Shown piece by piece: positions 14,085 through 25,200 of a stretch of 64,000 bases of DNA. How positions within the stretch are numbered: position 1 is the first letter of the stretch; each line of letters starts with the position of its first letter. A program made the translations under genes and the position numbers. Below the pieces are notes generated by a model. The model saw only the letters and a program-made list of their open reading frames with translations, ran no database searches and had not been told where the DNA came from. The DNA is taken from NCBI RefSeq assembly GCF_002775205.1, contig NC_036453.1, positions 32,279,213 to 32,343,212 on the forward strand. Direction: 5' to 3'. Source of the stretch: Xiphophorus maculatus (Eukaryota > Chordata > Actinopteri > Cyprinodontiformes > Poeciliidae).

Positions 14085-14225
14085 AGACCTTTTATTAGAG
14101 ATTCAGTTATTAATTTATAGAATTCAGGCAATGGGTTTATTAGTTATTTTTACATGGATACCATCACCTGTAGGAATAAAAGGAAATTAGTTGGCAGATA
14201 AAAATGCAAAACAAGCTACAAAAAA
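14085..14225 (+). pseudogene. RNase H fragment of a LINE
   Basis: The translation contains TWIPSPVGIKGN, a stop, then ADKNAKQA, a decayed version of the RNase H motif in the longer LINE remnant just downstream (VWVPAHIGVEGNERADKMAKRA split by no stop there). It is a second, separate fragment of the same type of element. Confidence 0.6.
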
Positions 14226-15362
14226 TAGTGATATATTGATATATAGTGATATATAGTAGATATACAGTATATAGTGATATATTTAAATGGATTAAAGACT
14301 TTTTCACAAATGGGAAAATACAAGTTAGAATTGGTGAAGTGATCTCAGGAAAATATATAGTAGAAAATTGAACTTCACAAGGGAGTATTATAAGTCTGTT
14401 ACTGTTCTCAATTATGATAGGTGATGTATTTAAAGATACAGTATTGTATAAGAAATGGGATGTTCACTTTTTGCAGATGATGGAGCTGTTTGGAAAAGAG
14501 GGAAAAATGTAGATTTCATTGTAAAGAAATTACAAAAGGTTATTATTGAAATAGAGAAATAGGCATTGCAATGGGGATTTCAGTTTTCAGTTGAAAAAAC
14601 AAAAGTAATGATATTTAATCAGAAAAAAATAAACAAGGAAATAAAATTAAAATTATATAATCAAGAATTAGGGCAAGTAAAGTGTCTAAAATTTTTAGGG
14701 CTATGGTTTGATGAAAAATTAAAATGGAATATACATATGCAAAAAGTTGTTGATAAATGTAATAAAATCTTAAATATTTTGAGATGCTTGGCTGGCAGTG
14801 ACTGGGGAGCAGGTAGGAAATCACTAAAACAGATTTACACAGGAATGATAAAATCTAACAGACGTTGGTTGTATAGTTTATGGTTCAGCAGCTAAAACAC
14901 ATCTGGTTAACTTAGATATTATCCAACATCAGGTATTAAGATTATGGAGCATTTAAAACCACATCAACAGCAGCAATAGAAGTAGAAATAGGAGAAATGC
15001 CATTAGATTTAAGAAGAACAAAACTAGAAATAAATTATTGGTTGAATTTACAGGGCAATAACTTTGATTATTAAGTTCAAAATACAATCAATCAGATAGT
15101 AGGATAGACACTTTATTAGAATTATTTCACACATTATTCAAAATACGAAATATGGGTTTGATAGTTATATTTGTGTGGGTTCCAGCACATATTGGGGTAG
15201 AAGGAAACGAGAGGGCAGATAAAATGGCAAAGAGGGCAATTCAGAATAATATTAGTTTTACAGTTAAAACAAGTAAATCTGAGAGAAAGAGTATTGTTGA
15301 AGAAAAACTGATGGAAAAATGGTTAAAAAAAAAAGGTGGGATGAAGAAAAAACAGGAAGATG

Positions 15363-18300
15363 CCATCCATCCATCCATCTTCTTCCGCTTATCCGAGGTC
15401 GGGTCGCGGGGGTAGCAGCTTCAGAAGGGAGGCCCAGACTTCCCTCTCCCCAGCCACTTCTTCTAGCTCTTCCGGGGGAATCCCGAGGCGTTCCCAGGCC
15501 AGCCGAGAGACATAGTCCCTCCAGCGTGTCCTGGGTCTTCCCCGGGGCCTCCTCCCGGTGGGACGTGCCCGGAACACCTCACCAGGGAGGCGTCCAGGAG
15601 GCATCCTGACCAGATGCCCGAGCCACCTCAACTGGCTCCTCTCGATGTGAAGGAGCAGCGGCTCTACTCTGAGTCCCTCCCGGATGACTGAGCTTCTCAC
15701 CCTATCTCTAAGGGAGAGCCCAGCCACCCTACGGAGAAAACCCATTTCGGCCGCTTGTATCCGCGATCTCGTTCTTTCGGTCATGACCCAAAGCTCATGA
15801 CCATAGATGAGGGTAGGAACGTAGATCGACCGGTAAATCGAGAGCTTCGCTTTTTGGCTCAGCTCTCTCTTCACCACGACGGACCGGTACAGCGCCCGCT
15901 TGACAGCAGACTCTGCGCCAATCCGCCTGTCGATCTCCCGCTCCCTTCTTCCCTCATTCGTGAACAAGATCCCGAGATACTTGAACTCCTCCACCTGGGG
16001 CAGGACACCCCCCTTGACCCGGAAAAGGCACTCTACCCTTTTCCGGCTCAAGACCATGGCCTCGGATTTGGAGGCACTGATCCCCATCCCGGCCGCTTCA
16101 CACTCGGCTGCGAACCACTCCAGCGAGAGCTGCAGATCATGACCTGATGAGGCCAGTAGGACCACATCGTCTGCAAAAAGCAGAGACGAGATCTTAAGGC
16201 CACCAAATCGGATCCCCTCAACACCTTGGCTGCACCTAGAAATTCTGTCCATGAAAGTAATGAACAGAATCGGTGACAAAGGGCAGCCCTGGCGGAGTCC
16301 AACTCTCACCGGAAACGAGCCCGACTTACTGCCGGCAATGCGGACCAGACTCTGACACCGGTCATACAGGGACCTGACAGCCCGTATCAAAGGACCCGGT
16401 ACCCCATACTCCCGGAGAACCCCCCACAGGGCTCCCCGAGGGACACGGTCGAACGCCATCTCCAAGTCCACAAAACACATGTAGACTGGTTGGGCGAACT
16501 CCCATGCACCCTCCAGGACCCTGCCGAGGGTGTAGAGTTGGTCCAGTGTTCCACGACTGGGACGAAAACCACACTGCTCTTCCTGGATCTGAGGTTCGAC
16601 TATCCGACGGACCCTCCTCTCCAGGACCCCTGAATAGACCTTGCCAGGGAGGCTTAAGAGTGTGACCCCTCTATAATTGGAGCACACCCTCTGGTCCCCC
16701 TTTTTGAACAGGGGGACCACCACCCCGGTCTGCCAGTCCAGGGGAACTGCCCCCGATGTCAATGCGATATTGCAGAGTCGCGTCAGCCAACACAACCCTA
16801 CAACATCCAGAGCCTTAAGGAACTCCGGGCGGATCTCATCCACCCCCGGAGCCTTGCCACCGAGGAGCTTCTCAACCACCTCGGCGACCTCGTCCCCAGA
16901 GATTGGAGAGCCCAACCCAGAGTCCCCAGGCTCAGCTTCTTCAATAGAAGGCATGTTGGTGGGATTGAGGAGGTCTTCGAAGTACTCTGCCCACCGGCCC
17001 ACAACGTCCCGAGTAGAGATCAGCAGCACACTATCCCCACTATAAACAGTGTTGGTGCCGTACTGCTTCCCCCCCCTGAGACGCCGGATGGTGGACCAGA
17101 ATCGCTTCGAAGCCGTATGGAAGTCTTTCTCCATGGCCTCTCCAAACTCCTCCCACGCCCGAGTTTTTGCCTCAGCAACCACCCGAGCCGCATGCCGCTT
17201 CGCCTGCCGGTACCCATCAGCTGCTTCCGGAGTCCCACAGGCCAAAAAGGCCCGGTAGGACTCTTTCTTCAGCCTGACGGCATCCCTCACCGAAGGTGTC
17301 CACCAACGGGTACGAGGGTTGCCGCCGCGACAGGCACCGACAACCTTGCGGCCACAGCTCCGACCAGCCGCCTCGACAATGGAGGCACGGAACACAGTCC
17401 ACTCAGACTCCATGTCCCCCACCTCCCCCGGGACGTGTTCAAAGTTTTGCCGGAGATGGGAGTTAAAGCTCCGTCTCACAGGGGATTCCGCCAGACGTTC
17501 CCAGCAGACCCTCACAACACGTTTGGGCCTGCCAGGTCTGACCGGCTTCCTCCCCCACCACCAGAGCCAACTCACCACCACATCCGATGAAACGACGACA
17601 AAGTCGATCATCGAACTGCGGCCTAGGGTGTCCTGGTGCCAAGTGCACATATGAACACCCTTATGCCTGAACATGGTGTTCGATATGGACAATCCATGAC
17701 GAGCACAGAAGTCCAACAACAGAACACCATTCGAGTTCAGATCGGGGGGGCTGTTCTTCCCAACCACGCCCCTCCAGGTCTCACTGTCATTGCCCACAAA
17801 GGCGTTGAAGTCCCCCAGTAGCACAAGGGAGTCCCCAGGAGGAGCACTCTCCAGTACCCCTTCTAAGGGCTCCAAAAAGGGTGGGTAATCTGAACTGTCG
17901 TTCGGCCTGTCAGCACAAACTACAGTCAGGACACGTCCCCCCACCCGTAGGCAGAGGGAGGCTACCCTCTCGTTCACCGGAGTAAACCCCAACGTACAGG
18001 GGCCGAGATGGGGAGCAACAAGTATGCCCACTCCTGCCCGACGCCTCTCACCTTGGGCAACTCCAGAGTGGAAGTATGTCCAGCCCCTCTCAAGGAGGCT
18101 GGTTCCAGAACCAGAGCCATGCGTCGAGGTGAGACCGACTATTTCTAGCCGGAACCTCTCGACCTCAAACACTAGCTCCGGCTCCTTCCCCACCAGAGAG
18201 GTGACATTCCACGTCCCAAGAGCCAGCTTCTGCAACCGAGGATCAGATCGCCAGGGTCCCCTCCCTCTGCCGCCACCCATCCCACAATGCACCCGACCCC

Positions 18301-18545
18301 TTTGGCCCCTCTCACAGGTGGTGGGCCCATGGGAGGGGGGACCCATGTTTCCTCTTCGGGCTGAGCCCGGCCGGGCTCCATGGGTTAAAGCCCGGCCACC
18401 AGACGCTCGCCATCGTGCCCCCCTTCCAGGCCTGGCTCCAGAGTGGGGCCCCGGTGACCCGCGTCCGGGCGAGGGAACGCCAAGTCCAATGTTTTTATCC
18501 ATCATTGGGGTCTTCGGAAGAAGACCCCAATGACGGATCTTCCCC
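15363..18545 (-). mobile_element. Rex3-like (RTE-clade) LINE insertion with target-site duplication
   Basis: The 14-bp sequence AAAACAGGAAGATG is present exactly at 15349-15362 and 18546-18559, bracketing the unit. On the minus strand the 3' end is a short (GATG)n tail (15363-15377), as described for the fish Rex3 family. The 5' end at 18545 lies a few bases upstream of a perfect hairpin. It was inserted into the 3' part of the older RNase H LINE in the opposite orientation. Confidence 0.92.
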
Positions 18546-18547
18546 AA
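15389..18547 (-). CDS. Rex3-like LINE polyprotein (endonuclease + reverse transcriptase)
   Basis: A single uninterrupted frame of 1052 codons. Residues 1-105 are Arg/Gly/Pro-rich. An apurinic-type endonuclease begins at about 110 (LGTWNVTSL), with LLGDFNAF near 245 and MIDFVVVSS near 314. The reverse transcriptase spans about 560-870 with GFRPSRGTLDQ, FVDLEMAFDRVPR, LRQGCPLSP and the catalytic FADDVVLL near 791. The C-terminus has the arginine-rich RGRPRTRWRDYVSRLAW segment common in these elements. After MIDFVVVSSD the frame goes straight to VVVSWLWWWGRK; the usual SDHH-type active-site segment of the nuclease is not there, which looks like a small in-frame deletion. The assigned ATG lies at the very edge of the insertion, so translation might start at a later ATG. 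It is a recent but perhaps nuclease-defective copy. Confidence 0.88.
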   Translation of the reverse strand: MGKIRHWGLLPKTPMMDKNIGLGVPSPGRGSPGPHSGARPGRGARWRASGGRALTHGARPGSARRGNMGPPSHGPTTCERGQRGRVHCGMGGGRGRGPWRSDPRLQKLALGTWNVTSLVGKEPELVFEVERFRLEIVGLTSTHGSGSGTSLLERGWTYFHSGVAQGERRRAGVGILVAPHLGPCTLGFTPVNERVASLCLRVGGRVLTVVCADRPNDSSDYPPFLEPLEGVLESAPPGDSLVLLGDFNAFVGNDSETWRGVVGKNSPPDLNSNGVLLLDFCARHGLSISNTMFRHKGVHMCTWHQDTLGRSSMIDFVVVSSDVVVSWLWWWGRKPVRPGRPKRVVRVCWERLAESPVRRSFNSHLRQNFEHVPGEVGDMESEWTVFRASIVEAAGRSCGRKVVGACRGGNPRTRWWTPSVRDAVRLKKESYRAFLACGTPEAADGYRQAKRHAARVVAEAKTRAWEEFGEAMEKDFHTASKRFWSTIRRLRGGKQYGTNTVYSGDSVLLISTRDVVGRWAEYFEDLLNPTNMPSIEEAEPGDSGLGSPISGDEVAEVVEKLLGGKAPGVDEIRPEFLKALDVVGLCWLTRLCNIALTSGAVPLDWQTGVVVPLFKKGDQRVCSNYRGVTLLSLPGKVYSGVLERRVRRIVEPQIQEEQCGFRPSRGTLDQLYTLGRVLEGAWEFAQPVYMCFVDLEMAFDRVPRGALWGVLREYGVPGPLIRAVRSLYDRCQSLVRIAGSKSGSFPVRVGLRQGCPLSPILFITFMDRISRCSQGVEGIRFGGLKISSLLFADDVVLLASSGHDLQLSLEWFAAECEAAGMGISASKSEAMVLSRKRVECLFRVKGGVLPQVEEFKYLGILFTNEGRREREIDRRIGAESAVKRALYRSVVVKRELSQKAKLSIYRSIYVPTLIYGHELWVMTERTRSRIQAAEMGFLRRVAGLSLRDRVRSSVIREGLRVEPLLLHIERSQLRWLGHLVRMPPGRLPGEVFRARPTGRRPRGRPRTRWRDYVSRLAWERLGIPPEELEEVAGEREVWASLLKLLPPRPDLG
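18503..18532. repeat. Perfect hairpin at the 5' end of the Rex3-like element
   Basis: Arms 18503-18515 and 18520-18532 are exact reverse complements (13 bp) around GGAA; the pairing extends further with one mismatch. On the element's own strand it lies within the first 45 nt. Confidence 0.9.
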
Positions 18548-19052
18548 AACAGGAAGATGGTTTTATAAAATTCAGAAGATTGAAGGAGAAAGAAGAAATG
18601 GAAGATGAAATAGAAAGGAGGAAAGAGTGATAACAAGGTTAAGATTTGGGCATACAGAACTTAATTATACACTTTTTAAAATTCGAAAGCATACTACTGG
18701 CAAATGTGATTACTGTGAAAAATAGAACATGTTATATTAGAATGTCATAAATATGAAAGAGAGAGAAGATATATGAGGAGAGAGTTTGAATATATTAAGA
18801 AAAAGGTTAATTTATTATATATTATGAGGAAGAATTCGGGGAGTAAACATACAAATAGTTATTCTATTTTTAAGAAAACTTCATAAAATTTCATAGAATT
18901 TGATGTTAGTAGGTGTGTTTGTGAATGTGTGTTTGATATAGATGGATTGAATACAAAGTTATGTATAAATATGTAGGGGTGTGTGTTGGTGTGTGTGCGT
19001 AGATAGTGTTAAAAAAGAGGTAATTTAACGTAATCATATTTCCTTAACAATA

Positions 19053-19060
19053 GATAGATG

Positions 19061-19098
<38 letters not shown>
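19053..19098. repeat. GATA/GACA microsatellite
   Basis: Short GATA units pass into a run of CAGA units. It probably grew from the 3' tail of the old LINE. Confidence 0.9.
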
Positions 19099-19198
19099 TC
19101 ACGAACCATACTCCTTACCAGTAAGTGGCGGTAATGCTACTTACAGTTTGTTGCCAACCGCCAGTAAAACCAAGAAGAAGAAGAAGAAGAAAAGTCAT

Positions 19199-19208
19199 GT
19201 CACGTGAC
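19199..19208. promoter_or_regulatory. CLEAR/E-box in the vps11 promoter
   Basis: The palindrome GTCACGTGAC matches the full CLEAR consensus bound by TFEB/MITF-family factors. It lies 52 bp before the vps11 start codon. A second E-box, TCACATGA, follows at about 19214. Lysosome-related genes, including those for tethering complexes, are known CLEAR targets. Confidence 0.7.
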
Positions 19209-19259
19209 TGCCATCACATGATGAAGTTCTGCGGTCACTAGCTGGCTAACCTTCCGATA

Positions 19260-22200
19260 ATGGCAGCATTTCTACAATGGAGAAAATTTGTCTTCTTTGA
19301 TAAGGACACGGTGAAGGATCCTGCAGATAGCGGAAAAACCTTTATTCTTCCTAAAGGAATCTCGGCGAGTGACTCCGGCCGGGGACATGTTGTTCTGGGA
19401 GATATCCTTGCTTAGCCAGACGATGTTACTCCAGTGTTAAGTTTGTTGGTTAAAGGCAGACCTTAGAAATACATTAACATCAGTCACAGAAATCGGTTGT
19501 AGTTAATTTAACAGGAAGTCGGGGCTATAATTCTCTGTCTGAATGGTGCAGGCTAACAACGGATCAGTCCGGCCGGCCAATAGGAGCCAGTCTGCTGATG
19601 TGTATTGTTGCTACAGGGAGAATGAGTGAATTGGTTTGTGAGGCAGTCTTTCTTTCCACACGATGCTCCCCAGCGAGCTGTAAAATTCTTCTTTCGGGTA
19701 AAAAATATACTTGGCGTGGTGATGAGTGAACAAAACTTACTTTACTTGGGTTAAATCCCAGAACTGAGTGTCAATTTCAATGAAGGTTTATAATACTTGG
19801 CATTGGACAACAATTCTTTAGTTTTTTGAGGTCACAAAAATAGGAAAATACTGCTGGAGACTGGCTACCTTGAATGGAGGGTCCGCACTTTCTCCAGACT
19901 TGAATCTTATACAATTGCTCAGGGATCAGCAGTCACAGTGTTAGGGCTCATAACTCTGAACCCCACAGTTTCAATGACCTGAGGGCAGAGGGATGCTACA
20001 CACCAGCAGACTTTAAGTCGACTTGTGAACAGCATGAGGCATTATTATCTAGTTCAACTGAAAGCTAAATATGCCTAACGTTTTGTGAGTAGTGTAGGAA
20101 TACGCCAGGAGGATGTAGGTCACCTCTTACTAAAAGGTTTAGAAAGAGTTCTGAAAGACTGGAATGTTAGCCACTATTAAAGATGTCTAAATAAATTAGA
20201 TCAGCTCTCTCCTAACATATCTTGGCATAAAAATTCTTAACTCTATAATATCACATATGGAAGGACAGATCTGGCTGATGACACGTTCCCTGCAGTTGAC
20301 GTCGTTCCAGGCATACAAGCTGCGGGTGACTCACTTGTTCCAGCTGAAACAGCACAGTATCCTGGTATCAGTGGGACAGGATGAACATGGCATTAATCCT
20401 CTGGTAGGTGTGACCTTTTACAATCATAACAATAACTTGGATGGTTTCTCAGTTACAATATACAGTAATTGACAAACTATATTGTAACTGTTCTACACTT
20501 CTTTACCAGTATACAAAAATGAGCTAGTATATAGTGGACCCACAGACGTGTAGTGTAGGTACAGAATGAGAGCCCACCAGACTAATAATGTCTTATTTTT
20601 CAGGTGAAGGTCTGGAACCTTGACAAGAGAGACAGTGGGAATCCACTCTGCACCAGAATCTTTCCTGCAGTTCCCGGCAATAAACCAGCTGAAGTGTCTT
20701 GTCTCAGTGTACACGAGAACCTGAACTTCATGGCTATAGGTGAGACAGCTCTCCCTCTGCCTTTAACTTGTGGAAGTCACATGTTCCACTCTCTCTGCTG
20801 AGTAACAGCGTTTCTTGGCAGGCTTCACAGATGGCAGCGTGGTTTTAACCAAAGGGGACATCACCAGAGACCGTCACAGTAAAACTCTGACTCTGCATGA
20901 GGGGAGCTGCCCCGTCACAGGCCTGGCCTTCCGCCAAATGGCAAAAGTTACACATTTGTTTGTTGCCACTCTGGAAAAAGTATTTGTAAGTCGGCATTTC
21001 CCTAAAGCATTGCAGACACTATGTATCTGCCAGTTGATCCAACAAGTTCTGAACAAGTCGGTTGTGTTCCTGTTTTCTGTTGCTTAGTGCTACACTCTGT
21101 CTAACAAGGAGTATCCGAAAGTAGAGCTGGATACCCATGGCTGCGCCCTGTGCTGCTCGTCCCTGGCAGATCCATCCCAGGATTCCCAGTTTATTGTGGC
21201 TGGGGATGAATGTGTTTACCTGTACCAGCCTGATGAACGAGGGCCCTGCTTTGCTTTCGATGGCCACAAGCTGTTGACCCATTGGCACCGGGGATACTTG
21301 TTCCTGCTGATCAAAGATATGAAGTCTCCCAACAAGTAAGAACCAAAATCTGACTGATTTGTCCAATGTAATGGTACGCTTGATGCATTCAAAGATTTTT
21401 ATGATAGAATTTATTCATTTTTAGGTTTCTAAAAGCTCAGAGGGGGTAGTAGGGCGCTCTGGAGCCTAGCTCCAGCAGTCATTTTGAGAGAGGCAGGGCA
21501 GGGTCTACCCTGCACAGGTTGCATTCATTTATCAATTTATCAGCAAAGACGTTTGCCAGAAACATATGACAAGCAACCAGACACACACACACTCATATCA
21601 GAGGGTTAGAGTTAGATTAGGGTGTGAAGTTTGGATGCAAAAACTCAGTAAGAAATTGCCCAAGTTGGGATTTGAACCCAGGAGATTCTATAAAACAACT
21701 GTGCTGTCAAGTTTTTACCAGCTACAAGATTGTTAGGCGGATGTTTCAACTAGTAACACACTCCAAAAGAGATGGTTCAATGTGCTTTGCCAGGATTTAT
21801 TTTATTGATTTATTTTTACTCAAATGTAAGACTGCATAAATGTCTACAATATTTGGTGTAAGATATTTAAAAGTGTTAGGAGAGATGGTTTAACGTCAGA
21901 CTTCCATGATTAATAAGCAGTGCACACGAAGGAAGCTGCTGACTGTCTGTTTTTATCCCCAGATCAGGGTTTGGCAGCGGCGAGAACTCGCTGTCAGAAA
22001 AGCAAGTTTTAACAATCTATGACCTGGACAACAAATTCATCGCCTACAGCGCCTCATTCGATGATGTCATTGATGTGTTGGCAGAATGGGGATCCTTCTA
22101 CATTCTGACCCGAAACGGGAAAATGTTTGTTCTGCAAGAGAAGGACACACAGACAAAACTGGAGGTCATTAATTGCTGATCATTAACTTCCTTCGAGAAG

Positions 22201-25200
22201 TTCAATAAGCTCCTCAAACTTTTTTAACACTAATCATGTCTCGTCTGTCAAGATGCTGTTCAAGAAGAACTTGTTTGTCATGGCCATAAACTTGGCTAAA
22301 AGCCAGCATCTGGACAGTGACGGTCTGTCAGAGATCTTTCGACAGTATGGCGATCATCTGTACCTGAAGGGAGATCATGATGGTGCCATCCAGCAGTATA
22401 TTCGGTAGTTTATCATTGATCTATTTCCAGAGCAAAATCATATATTGCTTTTTGTTGGTGTTTGATGTTTCTTTCAGTCAAGACCTAACTGTCTATCTTC
22501 TTGGTTTGCCATGTTTCCAATCAGCACCACTGGGAAGCTGGAGCCTTCGTATGTCATTAGGAAATTCCTGGATGCCCAAAGGATCCACAACCTGACGGCA
22601 TACCTGCAGGCCCTTCACCGCCAGTCTCTGGCCAATGCGGACCACACTACACTGCTCCTCAACTGCTATACTAAACTCAAAGACAGCTCCAAGCTGGAAG
22701 AGTTCATCAAGGTGAGAATGTAATGTCAATAGTGAAAAACAAAGGAAAGAGAGCTCTGACTTGTGTTATTGTTGCTTTATTGTGACTTTTGTGGTAAACA
22801 GATTAGTCTTTGAGTAATGTTTGTGTGTCTGCATTTTCACAGAGCAGCGAGAATGAGGTCCACTTTGATGTTGAGATTGCCATCAAGGTTCTTCGCCAAG
22901 CTGGATACCACAGTCATGCTGTGTTCCTGGCTGAACGCCACCAGCATCATGAGTGGTACCTGAAGATCCAGCTGGAGGACCTGAAGGTGACGTGTGTGTT
23001 TCAGGTTGACCTAATCTTCTGGGGAACATACAGTATGTGTGGTTATGAATTGATTCAAAAGAATCTGCAAAAGTAGCTTCCTAATGTGGGAAAGTTTTTT
23101 TCCTCTGATTTTTTATCAGTTGCTGTTTCTTTAGGAGCATGTTAAACATGTATGTCACGGTTGCTTTTATAGCAGCTCAATCTATGCCTATGATTTTCCA
23201 CTGTTAAAATATAGTCAGTTTCTTGCTCGCTCATAACACTAACTCAATCATCTCTTTCTGTTCCCATTGCAGAACTATCAGGAAGGCTTGCGGTACATTG
23301 GCCGTCTGCCTTTTGAACAAACTGAAAGCAACATGAAGCGCTATGGCAAGACGCTCATGCACCATGTTCCTGAAGGCACCACATTGCTCCTGAAGCGCTT
23401 ATGCACCAACTATCATCCGAATGAAAACTCAATGGAAAAAGTCAGCCTAGACAGTAGTCTGCTTAACAAGGTCTGGGTGTGTTATTTTATTTTTTTTGTT
23501 TCCACTGTGAACCAGTCTGGCTAGTCGGCAACATTTATCAGTAATACTCTGATGTGTGACTTTTGTCATTTTAATTCAAGGCAAATTCTGAAGAATTCAT
23601 CCCAATTTTTGCCAATAACCCTCGTGAGCTGAAAGCCTTCCTGGAGCATATGATTGAGGTGGACCCTCGTTCATCCCAGGGTGTGTACGACACACTGCTG
23701 GAGCTCCGACTGCAAGACTGGGCACACGAACAAGATCCTGAGGTTAGTGCCAAACCAACACATGTTCAGGTTTATTTTTTAAAAATAGGACAATATGTAT
23801 TAATGGACATTTACAATACCTGAGATTATAGCCAAGTTGCTAATTACCATCTCTAGTCCCATTGGCAGGTTGATGTTAAAGCACAATAATATATACAGGG
23901 ATAAAAATAAAAAAAACCCTGCAGAAACACTTTGGAATAAGAAAAGTATAAAACCACCTTAAAATCTATATATCTTTACTCAATGTTGACATTTTTGACT
24001 TTCCTAGAGCCAGTTTTTAAGATGTTCTTAAATGAAAACACATGAGCTGTTCCTTAACATCGATATTTGTATTTTTAAACATTTTGTTAGCTTTGCTATT
24101 GCTAATTAGGTTTTCTAATCCACGCATATTTGACAGAAAAAAAAGGTTTGCCAGGGAGAAGCCCTTTCGCTGCTCAGAAGTGACAACACTGTGTTTGATA
24201 AGGCCTTGGTCCTTTGCCAGATGCACAACTTTAAAGAAGGTGTCCTCTACCTGTATGAGAAAGGCAAACTGTAAGTAGTTTACTGCAAGTCTTTCTAGAG
24301 AGCAGGGCTCATCAATCAGCCATGTGTGCTCAAACCAAAACAGACAGGCAGAATTTTTATTTAAATATTACAAATAACTCAACTTTTTGTTTTAGGAATA
24401 CATGTGTACAGTATATCTGGTATACAATAAAAATGATAATAATTTGGCCTGCAGTAGAGATCTGCAGTCTACCCACCAACCACGGTAATGCTTGTTGATG
24501 ACATAATCAGACAGCATCAAAACAGAGAAAGTGCGAAGCAGCATGACTGAAAGTGCAAGGGAAAGAGCCTGTTTAAAAGGAAAATGCAAAAACGGAAATA
24601 ATCTGGACCTGGTTCGGGTTTTACCTCTTGCGTTCTTAGTGTGACGCTCAAGAGGAGCACGGCAGATGTAACGGCCAGACAGTAGGGAAGGGGTAAAAGT
24701 GCTCATTTGGATGAACGTGTGATTTTTAGAATTTTTTATTGTAAAAGTTTGAAGGCCAGATGAAGTATTTTTCACATTTTTGTAAATAAGCCTCCCACAC
24801 GTCAACCAACCATGACGATATTAAGGTTATGAGGTAAGGCCTATGTAGTGCACAGCTTGGCGAAAATCTGATCAGCAGTTTTTGGGTAACAAATTTTGCA
24901 ATTTTACAGTGCCACCTACATTGCAGTTATGAAAAAAAAAAAAAATCAAAAATCTGGTTTTATTGGCTCAGAGTTGATTGTTTTGGCTAATGCAATTTTC
25001 ATGGCTCTCTGGGAAATAATATGCTAGTCCAACAACTTTTGCACAGTGGCTAGCACGATAATATGTTGGAGAATCTTTCTAAGAAACTTTGCCCACATCA
25101 TTTTTTGCTAATGTGACTTGTAGTTGTGGAGTTATAAGCTGAAGCCATATTTTCTAACATAGCACCACCTAGAGGTGAATGTATCAGAGTAGATGTCCAT

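Larger units (their letters stand above)
14285..19060 (+). mobile_element. Old RNase H-bearing LINE remnant, split by a younger LINE
   Basis: From about 14285 the translation follows a non-LTR reverse transcriptase: WIKDFFTNGKIQVRIG, TSQGSIIS, then FADDGAVW in a shifted frame, and FSVEKTKVMIF plus KFLGLWFDEKLKW in the open stretch 14566-14895. At 15152-15362 an RNase H domain follows (VWVPAHIGVEGNERADKMAK). After the inserted Rex3-like element it resumes at 18560: TRLRFGHTELNYTLFKI and a CxxC motif (CDYCE) near 18650-18725, typical of the tail of I-group LINEs. The 3' end runs into GATA/GACA repeats near 19055. Many stops and frameshifts mark it as dead and 5'-truncated. Confidence 0.75.

Noticed and set aside
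15755-18533. Plus-strand open frames of 100-169 codons
   Set aside because: They are antisense shadows of the Rex3-like polyprotein; their composition follows its codons and they show no domain.
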